Source: an uncultured Pseudomonadota bacterium (GTDB lineage: Bacteria > Pseudomonadota > Gammaproteobacteria > CAJXQU01). From it: 64,000 bases of DNA. The first letter of the stretch is position 1. Each line of letters starts with the position of its first letter. A program made the translations under genes and the position numbers. A model generated the notes under the pieces. The model made no database searches and was not told the DNA's origin. It worked only from the letters and a program-made list of their open reading frames with translations. Positions 40,747-50,470 of this stretch are shown piece by piece. Where the stretch lies: contig CAJXQU010000007.1 of assembly GCA_913058255.1 (NCBI GenBank), positions 1 through 64,000 of the forward strand, read 5' to 3'.

Positions 40747-41469
40747 CTAAGATTTTGATAAACGTTTTTCTGTTTCTAACCATTTTTTTTGTGCGGTTAA
40801 TGTTTTGCCTTGTAAGCGAGTCGTCATTGATGTAAATGCATTGATCATATTCTTATTAAGATAGAGTTCTAATAATTCGTAGGTAATTTCTTCATCATCA
40901 GGATTTTGCTCTAAGGCATTCTCTAAAATTGTTTGTGCGGCCTGATAATCTCCTTTGGTTATTTTTTTACGTGCGGTCGGTAATGGTTGTTTAATATTTT
41001 TTTGATCAGAATTTCCAATGATAACGGATGACGTTGAAGATAATCCTTGTGATAAACGCGACTCTTTTGTGTTGATTGATAGTGTTGGACTGATACCACT
41101 ATGTAGATATTTTTTTATAAATACTCGATGTTCTTTAGTGAGTATCCCATAAGTTGGTCTTAGTATGGATTTTTTTAACTCGATAGCTTTTGGTCCTAGT
41201 GCGATCAACAAATCGATCAAGGCTCCAAAATAGGCTTCTTCATTTTCTAAGTAATAATTTAAGTTGATGCGTTGGGTGTGAATATTGAGATTTTTAGGAT
41301 GACGTTTAACTTTTCGGGCTAAGAATTCAGCATATGCGATCTGTTTGTCTTTTGACTTGAGTTTGGGTAATAAATATTTGATCGCGGGCAATAGGTTTGG
41401 ATCAGATAAATACTCCTCTGTGAGTGGCTGATTATCCGGTGTTGCAGTATTGACGAAGATAGAGCCCAT
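40747..41469 (-). CDS. Hypothetical protein with C-terminal TPR-like region
   Basis: KITKGDYQAAQTILENALEQNPDDEEITYELLELYLNKNMINAF; 3 nt from the downstream gene. Confidence 0.6.
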   Translation of the reverse strand: MGSIFVNTATPDNQPLTEEYLSDPNLLPAIKYLLPKLKSKDKQIAYAEFLARKVKRHPKNLNIHTQRINLNYYLENEEAYFGALIDLLIALGPKAIELKKSILRPTYGILTKEHRVFIKKYLHSGISPTLSINTKESRLSQGLSSTSSVIIGNSDQKNIKQPLPTARKKITKGDYQAAQTILENALEQNPDDEEITYELLELYLNKNMINAFTSMTTRLQGKTLTAQKKWLETEKRLSKS

Positions 41470-41575
41470 GAGTAAACGTTTTTCTTATCCTTGAAATCAA
41501 GATAAATACTATAACAGATATTTAGAAGGGTATATGTAGCAGAGAGTTACCGACGTGTAGTACGTGTAATAAGCT

Positions 41576-42190
41576 TTAATTGGAAGGGATTGTAATATCT
41601 CCAGAAAGAATCTTTTCCAAAGTATCAACATATAAATGCGTTTCAAGTTCCCTAACCTTGTCACGAATGCTATCTAAGGTTTCGTGGTCGGTCAGTGTAA
41701 TTCTTTGTTGATTGAGCACGGGACCTTGATCGTACTCAGCCGTGACTATATGCACGGTTGCACCAGTCTCGTTAGCTTTACTATCTAACACAGCTTGGTG
41801 AACGTGATCTCCATACATGCCTTTCCCACCAAACTTAGGTAACAGAGAAGGGTGGATGTTTAAGATCTTATTTCGAAATGTTTCTAGAGTTTGTGGTCCG
41901 AGTTTTTTCATGTAGCCAGATAAGATGAGTAGATCTATTTTGACATCTTGTAGAGTTGTACAGATAACCTTATCCAGATCAGCCGGATCAGGGTGTGTGG
42001 TTGAGCTGAGATGAAAAGTAGACAAGTCGTATGGCTCGACATTATTAAAGGCATTCGCATTCTTGTTATTACAGATGAGAACAACAGGCTTTACTGCCAA
42101 GCCATTTTTGCTGGCTTCAAGGACAGACATCATGCCACTGCCGTTGTAAGAAGACATAAAACCGACGTTGAGCATTGAGATGTTCTCCAA
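41576..42190 (-). CDS. purN: Phosphoribosylglycinamide formyltransferase-like protein
   Basis: LLILSGYMKKLGPQTLETFRNKILNIHPSLLPKFGGKGMYG. Confidence 0.9.
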   Translation of the reverse strand: MENISMLNVGFMSSYNGSGMMSVLEASKNGLAVKPVVLICNNKNANAFNNVEPYDLSTFHLSSTTHPDPADLDKVICTTLQDVKIDLLILSGYMKKLGPQTLETFRNKILNIHPSLLPKFGGKGMYGDHVHQAVLDSKANETGATVHIVTAEYDQGPVLNQQRITLTDHETLDSIRDKVRELETHLYVDTLEKILSGDITIPSN

Positions 42191-42306
42191 TTGTTAAGAT
42201 ATTTTTCTTTGCAAAGCGAAATTATGACATATAATCCTCGATACTGTAGTTAGAGTTTTAGAAATTCTAACTAACGCCCGTCAAGATTGTCCTTAGGAGA
42301 TCTACA

Positions 42307-43377
42307 TTGTTAAAAACTGCGCTTTTTGAAAAACATCAGCAAGCTGGTGCTCGTCTGGTGGAGTTTGCCGGCTGGGAAATGCCTTTAAATTACGGTTCAC
42401 AAATTGAAGAACATAATCAGGTGCGTAATGCGTCTGGTTTGTTCGATGTCTCTCATATGATGGTGACTGATTTTCAGGGAAAAGAGGCGCACGCTTTTCT
42501 AAGAAAGTTACTCGCCAATGATGTGAGCAAGCTTAAAACAACAGGGCAGGCGCTGTATTCCTGCATGCTCAATGAGAACGGCGGTGTCATTGATGATCTG
42601 ATCGTCTACTTTAGACAACAGAATAACTATCGGATCGTTTCGAATGCGGGAACTCGTCAGAAGGTCAGTGACTGGTTTAAACGGGTGTCGGTCGATTTCG
42701 AGGTGGAGATTACTACACAAAATGAGCTAGCGATCATCGCCGTGCAAGGCCCTGAAACACGAGGTATTCTTTGTGAGGTTCTTGCACAATGTGCTGATCA
42801 ACTACTGATGCTTTCAGCCTTTAATGCCTTTCAATGGCACGATCTATTTATCGCATGTACAGGCTATACTGGAGAAGATGGTTTTGAGATCATCTTGCCC
42901 GCTGAACAGAGTGCAGATTTCTGGCAACAATTAATTGACGTGGGTATCAAGCCTATCGGTTTGGGTGCACGTGACTCGTTGCGGCTGGAAGCTGGAATGA
43001 ATCTTTATGGTTCTGATATGGATGAAGAGATTTCACCACTACAAGCAGGCTTGAGCTGGACGGTCGCCTTGCAAGATGAAACGCGAAATTTTATCGGCCG
43101 AGCCGCTTTACAAGCAGAAAAATCTAACGGTATCAGCCGCCAGCAAATTGGGCTGTTATTGAATGAGAAAGGCGTTTTGCGAGCCCATCAAGAGTTGTTT
43201 ATTGCGGATCAACTTATTGGCGAGATCACCAGTGGTGGTTTTTCTCCAGTGTTAGGGCAGGCAATCGCTTTGGCTAGAGTCGATGCCCATATAGATACTA
43301 AGCAGTTGGCAGATATTGAAGTAGAGATCAGAAACAAACGTCAAGCTGTGGAGGTAACCAAACCACCTTTTATTTAA
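42307..43377 (+). CDS. gcvT: Glycine cleavage system aminomethyltransferase (T protein)
   Basis: LKTALFEKHQQAGARLVEFAGWEMPLNYGSQIEEHNQVRNASGLFDVSHM; TTG start after AGGAGA. Confidence 0.96.
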   Translation: MLKTALFEKHQQAGARLVEFAGWEMPLNYGSQIEEHNQVRNASGLFDVSHMMVTDFQGKEAHAFLRKLLANDVSKLKTTGQALYSCMLNENGGVIDDLIVYFRQQNNYRIVSNAGTRQKVSDWFKRVSVDFEVEITTQNELAIIAVQGPETRGILCEVLAQCADQLLMLSAFNAFQWHDLFIACTGYTGEDGFEIILPAEQSADFWQQLIDVGIKPIGLGARDSLRLEAGMNLYGSDMDEEISPLQAGLSWTVALQDETRNFIGRAALQAEKSNGISRQQIGLLLNEKGVLRAHQELFIADQLIGEITSGGFSPVLGQAIALARVDAHIDTKQLADIEVEIRNKRQAVEVTKPPFI

Positions 43378-43446
43378 TTATACCGATTCGGAACTACACA
43401 CTTTTTTTTAACATAGACTTTAATCTTACAAAGGAAAGGTAACGCT

Positions 43447-46353
43447 ATGAGTGAGAAAGCTAACCAAAGAATCCCTCTAAATGAGTTAGAAATGAGCGGT
43501 GATTTTATCCGCCGGCATATTGGGCCAGATCCCCACCAGTTACGTGAGATGCTAGACGAACTGGAAATAAATGAACTGGATGACATCATCGAAAAAGTCG
43601 TTCCAGAAAATATTTTAAACAAAGAACCGTTGACTCTCACCTCGACGATGAGTGAGCGATCGGTTAGAACTTACATTCGCAAAGTTCGGGCACGTAACAA
43701 GGTTTTTATCTCGATGATTGGGATGGGCTATTACGGCACCGTCATGCCACCGGTGATCAAGCGAAATGTTCTCGAAAATCCAGGCTGGTACACGGCCTAT
43801 ACGCCTTATCAGGCTGAGATAAGTCAAGGCCGCTTGGAAGCGATCTTAAATTTCCAACAAATGGTGATGGATCTTACTGGCATGGAGATGGCGAATGCTT
43901 CCATGCTGGATGAAGCCACTGCTGCGGCAGAGGCGATGGCCATGTCGAAGCGATTATCAAAATCAAAATGTAATGCCTTTTTTGTTGATCAAGACTGTCA
44001 TCCACAAACCATTGCGGTGATCAAGACACGTGCAGAGGGTTTTGGTTATGAGTTGATTATCGGTGATCCCTATAACGATCTCAGCAAGCATGATGTCTTT
44101 GGTGTGATCGTCCAATACCCCGGTTCTAGTGGTGAGGTTCGAGATCTCGAACCTATTGTAACTGCGGCTCATCAACAGTCGGCATTAGTCACCGTCGCAG
44201 CCGATCTTTTGAGCCTCGTGTTATTAAAAACACCGGGTGAAATGGATGCCGATATTGTCATCGGTAATTCACAACGTTTCGGCGTACCAATGGGCTATGG
44301 CGGTCCTCATGCAGCATTCTTTGCGACGCGAGAAGCTTATAAGCGATCTGTTCCGGGCAGGATTATTGGCGTTTCAAATGACGCCTTGGGTCAGCCCGCT
44401 TATCGGCTAGCACTACAGACGCGCGAGCAGCATATTCGACGTGACAAAGCGACCAGTAATATTTGTACATCACAGGCTCTACTGGCGATTTTAGCGAGTT
44501 TCTATGCGGTTTATTATGGCCCCAAAGAGCTGAAAATGATTGCCACTCGTGTACATCGGTTAACCTCAATTTTGGTTGCGGGCCTCCGTCATTTGGGGAT
44601 AGAGGTCATGAACGAGTGTTATTACGACACGATCAAGATTCATACGCCAGGACGAGCGAAGCGTATCGCTGCTCGTGCACGAGAGTCACAAATAAATCTG
44701 CGGGTTTACGATGCTGATCATATTGGTATCGCGATTGATGAAACGATCCGTCGGATAGAAATTAGAAAGGTTTGGAAGCTGTTTTCTAAAACCAAAACAG
44801 AGAAAATGTATGTCGGCCCTTTGGATGAGGATGTTGAAGAATGTATTCCTGATTCATTGTTACGCAAGACTAAATTTCTTACACACCCAGTCTTTAGCCG
44901 CTATCATTCTGAAAGCGAAATTATGCGCTACATGCGTCGTTTAGCACGCAAAGATATTGCCTTAGATCGTTCGATGATTCCGCTTGGCTCTTGCACTATG
45001 AAGCTCAATGCGGCAGCTGAAATGCAGGCAGTTTCGTATCGTGAGTTTAACGCCATGCATCCCTTTGCACCGTTGGATCAGGCGCAGGGTTATTTGCAGT
45101 TGTTTGACGAACTAGAAGACATGCTTTGTGATCTGACAGGGTTTGATGCCTTCTCATTTCAACCCAATGCGGGTTCGCAGGGCGAGTATGCCGGCCTGTT
45201 AGTGATCAAGAAGTATCATCAGTCACAAGGTCAGGGACATCGAAATATCTGTTTGATCCCCGCTTCGGCTCATGGCACCAACCCAGCAAGCGCGATGATG
45301 GCTGGCTTGAAGATTGTGGTCGTCGCCTGTGATGATGCGGGCAATGTTGATCTGGACGATCTTACGGCAAAAGCTAGCGAACATGCAGACGAACTCGCGG
45401 CTTTGATGATCACTTATCCATCAACACATGGTGTGTTTGAAGAGGCTTTTGTTGATATTTGTGCGCTGATCCATGAGCACGGCGGACAGGTTTATATGGA
45501 TGGTGCGAATTTCAATGCCTTGGTTGGAATTAGTCGCCCCGGAAAAATCGGTGCAGATGTTTCACATCTCAACCTTCATAAGACCTTTGCAATTCCACAT
45601 GGCGGTGGTGGTCCTGGTGTTGGACCAATAGGCGTCGGCAGACATCTTGCCGCTTTCTTGCCCGATCATCCGGTCGTCGCGGGTGTTAATCCGGCGGCGG
45701 GCAATCATGACACGATTGGAGCAATCGCTGCTGCACCTTGGGGATCTGCGAGCATTTTGGCCATTTCTTGGGCCTACATCGCGATGATGGGCAGTGATGG
45801 TTTACGCCGCGCGACGCTAGTGGCGATTTTGAGTGCTAACTACATTAAGTCTAGGCTGTCTCAGCATTATCCGATTCTCTATACGGGCAAAAATGGTATG
45901 GTTGCGCATGAATGTATTATTGATCTGCGACCGATCAAAAAAGCCTGCGGCATTACCGTTGATGATATTGCTAAGCGACTAATCGATTATGGTTTCCATG
46001 CCCCAACCATGTCATTTCCTGTACCTGATACGATGATGATCGAGCCAACCGAAAGTGAAAATAAGCGCGAAATTGATCGCTTTATTGATGCGATGATCTC
46101 GATTCGACATGAAATTAAGCAGGTGGAAGACGGCAAAGTTGATGCAGAAAACAATGTATTAACCAATGCGCCGCACCCGGATGTCTTACTCAAGCAGGAA
46201 TGGCCATTTCCTTACACGATGCAAGCCGCTTTTTATCCGCTACCGGAAACGCATGATGATAAATATTGGCCACCTGTGGCACGGATCGACAATAAGGCTG
46301 GAGATAAAAATTTGGTGTGTAGTTGCCCACCAATGAGTGCATATGAAGAGTAA
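43447..46353 (+). CDS. gcvP: Glycine dehydrogenase (decarboxylating), P protein
   Basis: 968 aa; FIRRHIGPDPHQLREML; GSCTMKLNAAAEM; LNLHKTFAIPHGGGGPGVGPIGV PLP site. Confidence 0.97.
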   Translation: MSEKANQRIPLNELEMSGDFIRRHIGPDPHQLREMLDELEINELDDIIEKVVPENILNKEPLTLTSTMSERSVRTYIRKVRARNKVFISMIGMGYYGTVMPPVIKRNVLENPGWYTAYTPYQAEISQGRLEAILNFQQMVMDLTGMEMANASMLDEATAAAEAMAMSKRLSKSKCNAFFVDQDCHPQTIAVIKTRAEGFGYELIIGDPYNDLSKHDVFGVIVQYPGSSGEVRDLEPIVTAAHQQSALVTVAADLLSLVLLKTPGEMDADIVIGNSQRFGVPMGYGGPHAAFFATREAYKRSVPGRIIGVSNDALGQPAYRLALQTREQHIRRDKATSNICTSQALLAILASFYAVYYGPKELKMIATRVHRLTSILVAGLRHLGIEVMNECYYDTIKIHTPGRAKRIAARARESQINLRVYDADHIGIAIDETIRRIEIRKVWKLFSKTKTEKMYVGPLDEDVEECIPDSLLRKTKFLTHPVFSRYHSESEIMRYMRRLARKDIALDRSMIPLGSCTMKLNAAAEMQAVSYREFNAMHPFAPLDQAQGYLQLFDELEDMLCDLTGFDAFSFQPNAGSQGEYAGLLVIKKYHQSQGQGHRNICLIPASAHGTNPASAMMAGLKIVVVACDDAGNVDLDDLTAKASEHADELAALMITYPSTHGVFEEAFVDICALIHEHGGQVYMDGANFNALVGISRPGKIGADVSHLNLHKTFAIPHGGGGPGVGPIGVGRHLAAFLPDHPVVAGVNPAAGNHDTIGAIAAAPWGSASILAISWAYIAMMGSDGLRRATLVAILSANYIKSRLSQHYPILYTGKNGMVAHECIIDLRPIKKACGITVDDIAKRLIDYGFHAPTMSFPVPDTMMIEPTESENKREIDRFIDAMISIRHEIKQVEDGKVDAENNVLTNAPHPDVLLKQEWPFPYTMQAAFYPLPETHDDKYWPPVARIDNKAGDKNLVCSCPPMSAYEE

Positions 46354-46456
46354 GTAATTGGAGTTTAGCTCAACTCCGTTTATAGTGCTGCGGCGCATGA
46401 GAAGGCCTTAGAAATCTAAGAACATGCGCTCCAGCATATTACTGAAGGAATAACGT

Positions 46457-47608
46457 TTGAAACCTACAAAAAAACCAGAAAATCCATTTTTCTCATCTGG
46501 CCCATGCCCGAAACGGCCGGGTTGGTCATTGGAACAGCTTGATCAAGCCTTATTAGGCCGTTCTCATCGTTCCGATTCGGGTAAACAAAAGCTAGAAGAG
46601 GCGATAGAACGTACACGTGAGATTTTACAGGTGCCTGATGATTACCGGATTGGAATTGTCCCTGCTTCTGATACAGGTGCGATGGAAATCGCTATGTGGT
46701 CTTTGCTCGGCGCACGTGCAGTGGACATGTTGGCTTGGGATAGTTTTGGTTCCGGTTGGATCAACGATGTGATCACGCAATTAAAGCTTGCCGATGTCAA
46801 TTTGCTTGAGTCAGATTATGGACGATTACCGGATCTTGAACAGGTCAACTTCGATAATGATGTCGTGTTCACATGGAATGGAACCACCGCTGGTGTCAAG
46901 GTGCCGGATGGAGATTGGATTGCTGCTGATCGACAAGGTTTGACGATCTGTGATGCAACTTCCGCAGCCTTCGCGATGGATCTGCCTTGGAATAAGCTTG
47001 ATGTAGTGACCTACTCCTGGCAAAAGGTTTTGGGCGGCGAAGCAGCACATGGCATGCTGATCTTGAGTCCTCGCGCGGTTGAGCGTTTAGAATCATGGAC
47101 ACCCACTTGGCCGATGCCGAAACTGTTCCGTTTAACCAGCAAAGGAAAGTTGATCGAGGGTATCTTCAGAGGAGCAACGATCAATACACCTTCTATGCTT
47201 TGTGTTGAGGATTATCTTGATGCATTGAAATGGTCTGCCAGTGTCGGTGGTTTGTCTGGTTTAATCAGCCGATCGGAAGCGAATTTCAATGCGATTCAAA
47301 CATGGGTGTCAAAAACAGATTGGATAGGTTTCCTCGCCGAACAGCCCGAAACGCGTTCAAATACTTCGGTATGTTTACAAATTACAGAAGCTTGGTTTAG
47401 GGCAATGTCAGTCGATCAACAGTTAGTCGTGACAAGAAAAATGGTCGCTTTGCTCGAAACTGAAGCGGCAGCATTTGATATAGAAGGTTATCGTGATGCG
47501 CCTCCGGGATTACGGATCTGGTGTGGTGCGACCGTCGAAACCAGTAATGTTGAGAACTTATTACCGTGGTTGGATTGGGCATTTTTACAAGCTAAAGAAT
47601 CACTTTAA
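46457..47608 (+). CDS. serC: Phosphoserine aminotransferase (shorter-known SerC_2-like lineage)
   Basis: [53 protein letters not shown]. Confidence 0.92.
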   Translation: MKPTKKPENPFFSSGPCPKRPGWSLEQLDQALLGRSHRSDSGKQKLEEAIERTREILQVPDDYRIGIVPASDTGAMEIAMWSLLGARAVDMLAWDSFGSGWINDVITQLKLADVNLLESDYGRLPDLEQVNFDNDVVFTWNGTTAGVKVPDGDWIAADRQGLTICDATSAAFAMDLPWNKLDVVTYSWQKVLGGEAAHGMLILSPRAVERLESWTPTWPMPKLFRLTSKGKLIEGIFRGATINTPSMLCVEDYLDALKWSASVGGLSGLISRSEANFNAIQTWVSKTDWIGFLAEQPETRSNTSVCLQITEAWFRAMSVDQQLVVTRKMVALLETEAAAFDIEGYRDAPPGLRIWCGATVETSNVENLLPWLDWAFLQAKESL

Positions 47609-47635
47609 ATTATTTTTGATCAGGTAGTTATTTTT

Positions 47636-48286
47636 ATGAAACAGAATTTTGATATTGTCTTTTTTGATTGTGACAGCACACTTTCGACCATAGAAGGCAT
47701 TGACGAGTTAGCTGTTAAGGCTGGCGTTGCGGAAGAACTTGTACCGCTCACCAACGCAGCGATGGACGGCAAGATGAAACTTGAAGAGATTTATCAAAGG
47801 CGGCTGGATCTGATTAATCCAACAAATGCAGCATTAGATTGGGTAAGCCAGCGATATTTGGAAGAAATGGTAGAAGGTGCTGAGAAAGTTGTGGCAGAGT
47901 TGATCAAGCAGGGTAAAGAAGTTCATATTATCAGTGGTGGTTTACGCCACGCGGTTTTAAAAGTCGGTGAACTGCTTAATATTCCAGAGCAACAGATTCA
48001 CGCGGTTGATATATTCTTTGATGCGGAAGGAAACTACGCAGGCTTTGATCAAGAGTCGCCTTTAGCTAGAGCAGGTGGCAAGGCTAAAGTCTGTCGACAA
48101 GTGTTAGGAAAGGGTGAGCGAACCGCCGCTTTAATAGGTGATGGTATTACTGATCTGGAAGCGGCAGAAGCAGGCGTTTACGTGATCGGGTTTGGTGGTG
48201 TAGCAAGACGCGAAGCCGTCGTTCAAGGCGCATCAGCCTATATAGACGGCCCAGCATTAACGGCTGCGTTAGATCTACTCTTGTAA
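47636..48286 (+). CDS. serB: HAD-IB family phosphatase, SerB-like
   Basis: DIVFFDCDSTLSTIEGIDELA; VHIISGGLRHAVLKV; ALIGDGITDLEA. Confidence 0.88.
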   Translation: MKQNFDIVFFDCDSTLSTIEGIDELAVKAGVAEELVPLTNAAMDGKMKLEEIYQRRLDLINPTNAALDWVSQRYLEEMVEGAEKVVAELIKQGKEVHIISGGLRHAVLKVGELLNIPEQQIHAVDIFFDAEGNYAGFDQESPLARAGGKAKVCRQVLGKGERTAALIGDGITDLEAAEAGVYVIGFGGVARREAVVQGASAYIDGPALTAALDLLL

Positions 48287-48291
48287 TTTAG

Positions 48292-48325
48292 AGCTAGTTA
48301 GTTGATCTAAAAACTAGCTAAAAAA
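48292..48325. terminator. Bidirectional hairpin between serB and RRM gene
   Basis: AGCTAGTT-(12 nt)-AACTAGCT followed by AAAAAAGC; lies between convergent genes. Confidence 0.55.
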
Positions 48326-48679
48326 GCTTTTAATCTTAGACAGCAAACCACCTTTTTTCTCAGTGGATGTTGACGTTTGAGCGGTTGGTTTACGGTTTTG
48401 GTTGTTATTAGAAGGACGATCGTTTTGTTCTCCTTCTTGTTTTGGTCGTGAGAAGTCCACTCGTAAGTTTCGGCCATCCATTTCACTACCATTAAGTGTT
48501 TCAACCGCTGCCTTGGCTTCACCTTCGTTCGGCATAGAAACAAACCCATAACCACGAGAACGTCCCGAGCGACGATCAACAATGATATCTACAGATTCTA
48601 CTTCTCCAAACTCTTCAAATGCATTCTGAAGGTCTTCTTTCACTGTTTTGTAAGGTAAATTTCCAACATAGATGTTCAT
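48314..48679 (-). CDS. RRM-domain RNA-binding protein
   Basis: MNIYVGNLPYKTVKEDLQNAFEEFGEVESVDIIVDRRSGRSRGYGFVSM with RNP1/RNP2. Confidence 0.94.
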   Translation of the reverse strand: MNIYVGNLPYKTVKEDLQNAFEEFGEVESVDIIVDRRSGRSRGYGFVSMPNEGEAKAAVETLNGSEMDGRNLRVDFSRPKQEGEQNDRPSNNNQNRKPTAQTSTSTEKKGGLLSKIKSFFS

Positions 48680-49287
48680 TTAGTGTAATCCTTAATTTAT
48701 TTTCTGTTTATTGATGGTGTGATAGCGGACACATATATTATTAATACTCTGTAGGGTGAACGGTCGTAAATTACAGCTGTATTTCGTGCCAAGCTCAATT
48801 TTGGAGTCTTAAGGTGTGTTCTGTGAAGGTATGTTGAGATCAAAATACTTAAGTTTTTTATAATTTTTAGTTTTTAATTTAGATCTTACACATTATCTCG
48901 CAATTTCTTCTGCTGAGGTCAAAGAGAAATCATAACGGTTTCCTTTCACTAAGATAGAATAAACTGAACAGATCCAGCCCACCCAAAGTCGTTCTTGTTC
49001 TGAGCTAAGGTTAATTCTAGCAGACTTAATTATGGAATTGTAAAACATGGATCTTTTGCGGTTAAATTGAGAAGGGCTCAATGTCAAAATTGTCTCAAAA
49101 TTTCTTTCTTATCAATAAATTAAATGTCTTTAACTAAAACTATTAATATGGGCTCTAAATCTTATTATCTTTATTATATTTAAGACTAACGGGTTGAACT
49201 TTTGATCGAAGTGACATTTTTATCAGCACTGCCTTGCCTGTTCGTATAAAATCGAGGGATTAATTTCTCAATATAGGATCATGAACC

Positions 49288-50325
49288 ATGACTCAAATAG
49301 CTTCAGAAAAGCGTATACCGGCCACCCTAATTCGAGGTGACGGCATTGGTCCTGAGATAGTCGAAGCAACAGTTCGAGTACTTGATGCTGTTGATGCTCC
49401 TTTTGAGTGGGATGACCAAGAGGGTGGAATGGCAGCGATGGATAAAGGTGGTGACCCTATTCCCGATGCGCTTCTTGAATCAATTTCAAAAACTAAACTG
49501 GCATTAAAAGGGCCATTAACAACACCGATTGGTGGTGGTTTTCGCTCCGTTAATGTACGACTAAGAGAAGCTTTCAAGCTGTTTGCGAATGTTCGTCCAG
49601 CTAAGTCTCTTCTGCCCGATGGTCGTTATAATGATGTTAATACTGTCTTGATCAGAGAAAACCTTGAAGGCATGTATGTTGGTGCAGAACATTTTGTTCC
49701 TGTCGATGATGACCCGCATGCAGTTGCTGAGTCTTCAAGTTATATTACACGCGTTGGTTGTCGACGAATCGCTGAATTTGCGTTTGATTACGCAGTAAAA
49801 AATGGGCGTAAAAAAGTGACGATTGTGCATAAAGCCAATATTTTAAAAGCACTGACAGGTTTATTTTTAGAAACGTGTATGGAAGTTGGTGAGAAATTTA
49901 AAGGCCAGCTCGAAATTGATGACAAGATTGTCGATAACACGGCGATGCAGCTTGTCATTAACCCAGCACAATTCGATGTTATATTAACCACGAATATGTT
50001 CGGCGATATTTTATCAGATGAGATTGCTGGTCTGGTCGGAGGCTTAGGTTTGGCACCAGGCGGAAATATTGGTCATGATGCAGCAATATTTGAAGCTGTA
50101 CATGGCTCCGCACCTGATATAGCTGGACAAGGAATTGCAAACCCTTCAGCACTTATTTTAGCAGCAGCGATGATGCTTGATCATGTCAACGAGCAAGATA
50201 AGGCTAATCGTATAAGACGAACCTTAGAAAAGATGATGAGTGAGAAAAAAGGTCTTACAGGGGATTTGGGTGGAACAGCGAAAACCCAAGAATTTGCTGA
50301 TACGATTATCGCAAATCTAGACTAG
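49288..50325 (+). CDS. Isocitrate/isopropylmalate dehydrogenase family, probable NAD-dependent isocitrate dehydrogenase
   Basis: PATLIRGDGIGPEIVEATVRVLDA; RENLEGMYVGAEHFV; NMFGDILSDEIAGLVGGLGLAPGGNIG. Confidence 0.92.
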   Translation: MTQIASEKRIPATLIRGDGIGPEIVEATVRVLDAVDAPFEWDDQEGGMAAMDKGGDPIPDALLESISKTKLALKGPLTTPIGGGFRSVNVRLREAFKLFANVRPAKSLLPDGRYNDVNTVLIRENLEGMYVGAEHFVPVDDDPHAVAESSSYITRVGCRRIAEFAFDYAVKNGRKKVTIVHKANILKALTGLFLETCMEVGEKFKGQLEIDDKIVDNTAMQLVINPAQFDVILTTNMFGDILSDEIAGLVGGLGLAPGGNIGHDAAIFEAVHGSAPDIAGQGIANPSALILAAAMMLDHVNEQDKANRIRRTLEKMMSEKKGLTGDLGGTAKTQEFADTIIANLD

Positions 50326-50470
50326 TGTTGCTCAATAGCCATTAACATGGGTAATTATTATTCGTAGCCAATCTTCTTCTGCTGTTCAGCGGCGTCTCGA
50401 TGATCTTATTCTCGAAGCACGTCGTAATGATGAGCGTTGGCGACGGTTTCAGGCACTCGAATTAAATTTA

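Noticed and set aside
42191-42306. Possible glycine riboswitch upstream of gcvT
   Set aside because: The conserved tandem aptamer motifs I would expect are not visible in this short leader.
48893-49087. 64-aa minus-strand ORF upstream of the isocitrate dehydrogenase
   Set aside because: No recognisable family or strong start signal; likely chance ORF in an intergenic region.
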